The position numbers were made by a program, and so were the translations under genes. From Orthonyx spaldingii (taxonomy: Eukaryota > Chordata > Aves > Passeriformes > Orthonychidae): a DNA stretch of 64,000 nucleotides. Below, one piece after another: positions 63,761-64,000 of the stretch; within the stretch, counting starts at the first letter, position 1, and each line of letters opens with the position of its first letter. The notes beneath the pieces were generated by a model. It ran no database searches and had not been told where the DNA came from. It saw only the letters and a list, made by a program, of their open reading frames with translations. The DNA is taken from NCBI GenBank assembly GCA_013397795.1, contig VZTJ01002533.1:459317-523316 (forward strand). The letters are read 5' to 3'.

Positions 63761-64000
63761 AAACCTGTGTGCACCAAGAATTGAGTACTTGGGTCTATGC
63801 CTATGCCAGCAAATTGAACAGTCAGGAACTGTCCTTTGGCACTGAAACTCAATTGCCTACCTTGTTAGATTTTTGGCATTGTTCCTGGTGTTCTTTTAGC
63901 CAACCAGCTCTGTCCCAAACCGTTCCTTATCACAGCTCAGTAATTAGCACAGGCAAGCAACCATTCCCAACAAGCAGCTTCCGTGCACCTACACTCTACT
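63761..64000. other. Window end, unassigned
   Basis: A short tail with no recognised gene or repeat. Confidence 0.4.

Noticed and set aside
1..64000. tRNA genes, the CALCR-linked microRNAs, CRISPR arrays
   Set aside because: No tRNA B-box in context, no recognisable miR-489 or miR-653 mature sequence, and no regularly spaced direct repeats were seen by eye.

Overview
The window looks like vertebrate, specifically avian, nuclear DNA. It is AT-rich and gene-poor. It carries many CR1 LINE fragments, from fresh to very old, plus endogenous-retrovirus LTRs of a type I associate with songbirds. One exon can be assigned to a known vertebrate gene. There is no bacterial, phage or CRISPR signal. The family assignments for repeats are from memory of consensus sequences, not from a database run.

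Only one protein-coding exon can be supported. It is the terminal coding exon of a class B calcitonin-family receptor, most likely CALCR, on the + strand at 15168-15389. Everything to its left (1-15167) is then the last intron of that gene, because I could not find the preceding short TM7 exon. To its right lies the 3' UTR. That UTR contains a 223-base run of N's, bounded on the right by a (CCCTT)n pentanucleotide array. A long pyrimidine tract and a second (TTCCC)n block sit just upstream of the splice acceptor.

From about 17 kb to 60 kb I see no gene. The recognisable content is repeats: CR1 3' ends at 17.15, 22.6, 57.2 and 59.2 kb; an old antisense CR1 piece at 37.8 kb; a CpG-rich LTR-like block in antisense orientation at 27.9-28.45 kb; a near-complete ERVL-type LTR at 39.55-40.11 kb; a truncated relative of it at 55.65-55.93 kb; and several worn MIR/CORE-SINE-like relics. 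Some unannotated blocks look like conserved noncoding elements by composition only.

The right end (60.4-63.8 kb) is the most unusual part. Two truncated CR1 reverse-transcriptase fragments lie in the same antisense orientation. Between them is a GC- and CpG-rich module of about 1.4 kb with protein-like reading on the + strand, broken across three frames, and a canonical AATAAA near its end. I read it as a decayed repeat-borne gene copy or the 3' part of a retroelement. Its identity is open. I do not see a convincing new biological system; the best leads are this module, the pentanucleotide array at the assembly gap, and the mosaic character of the receptor tail.
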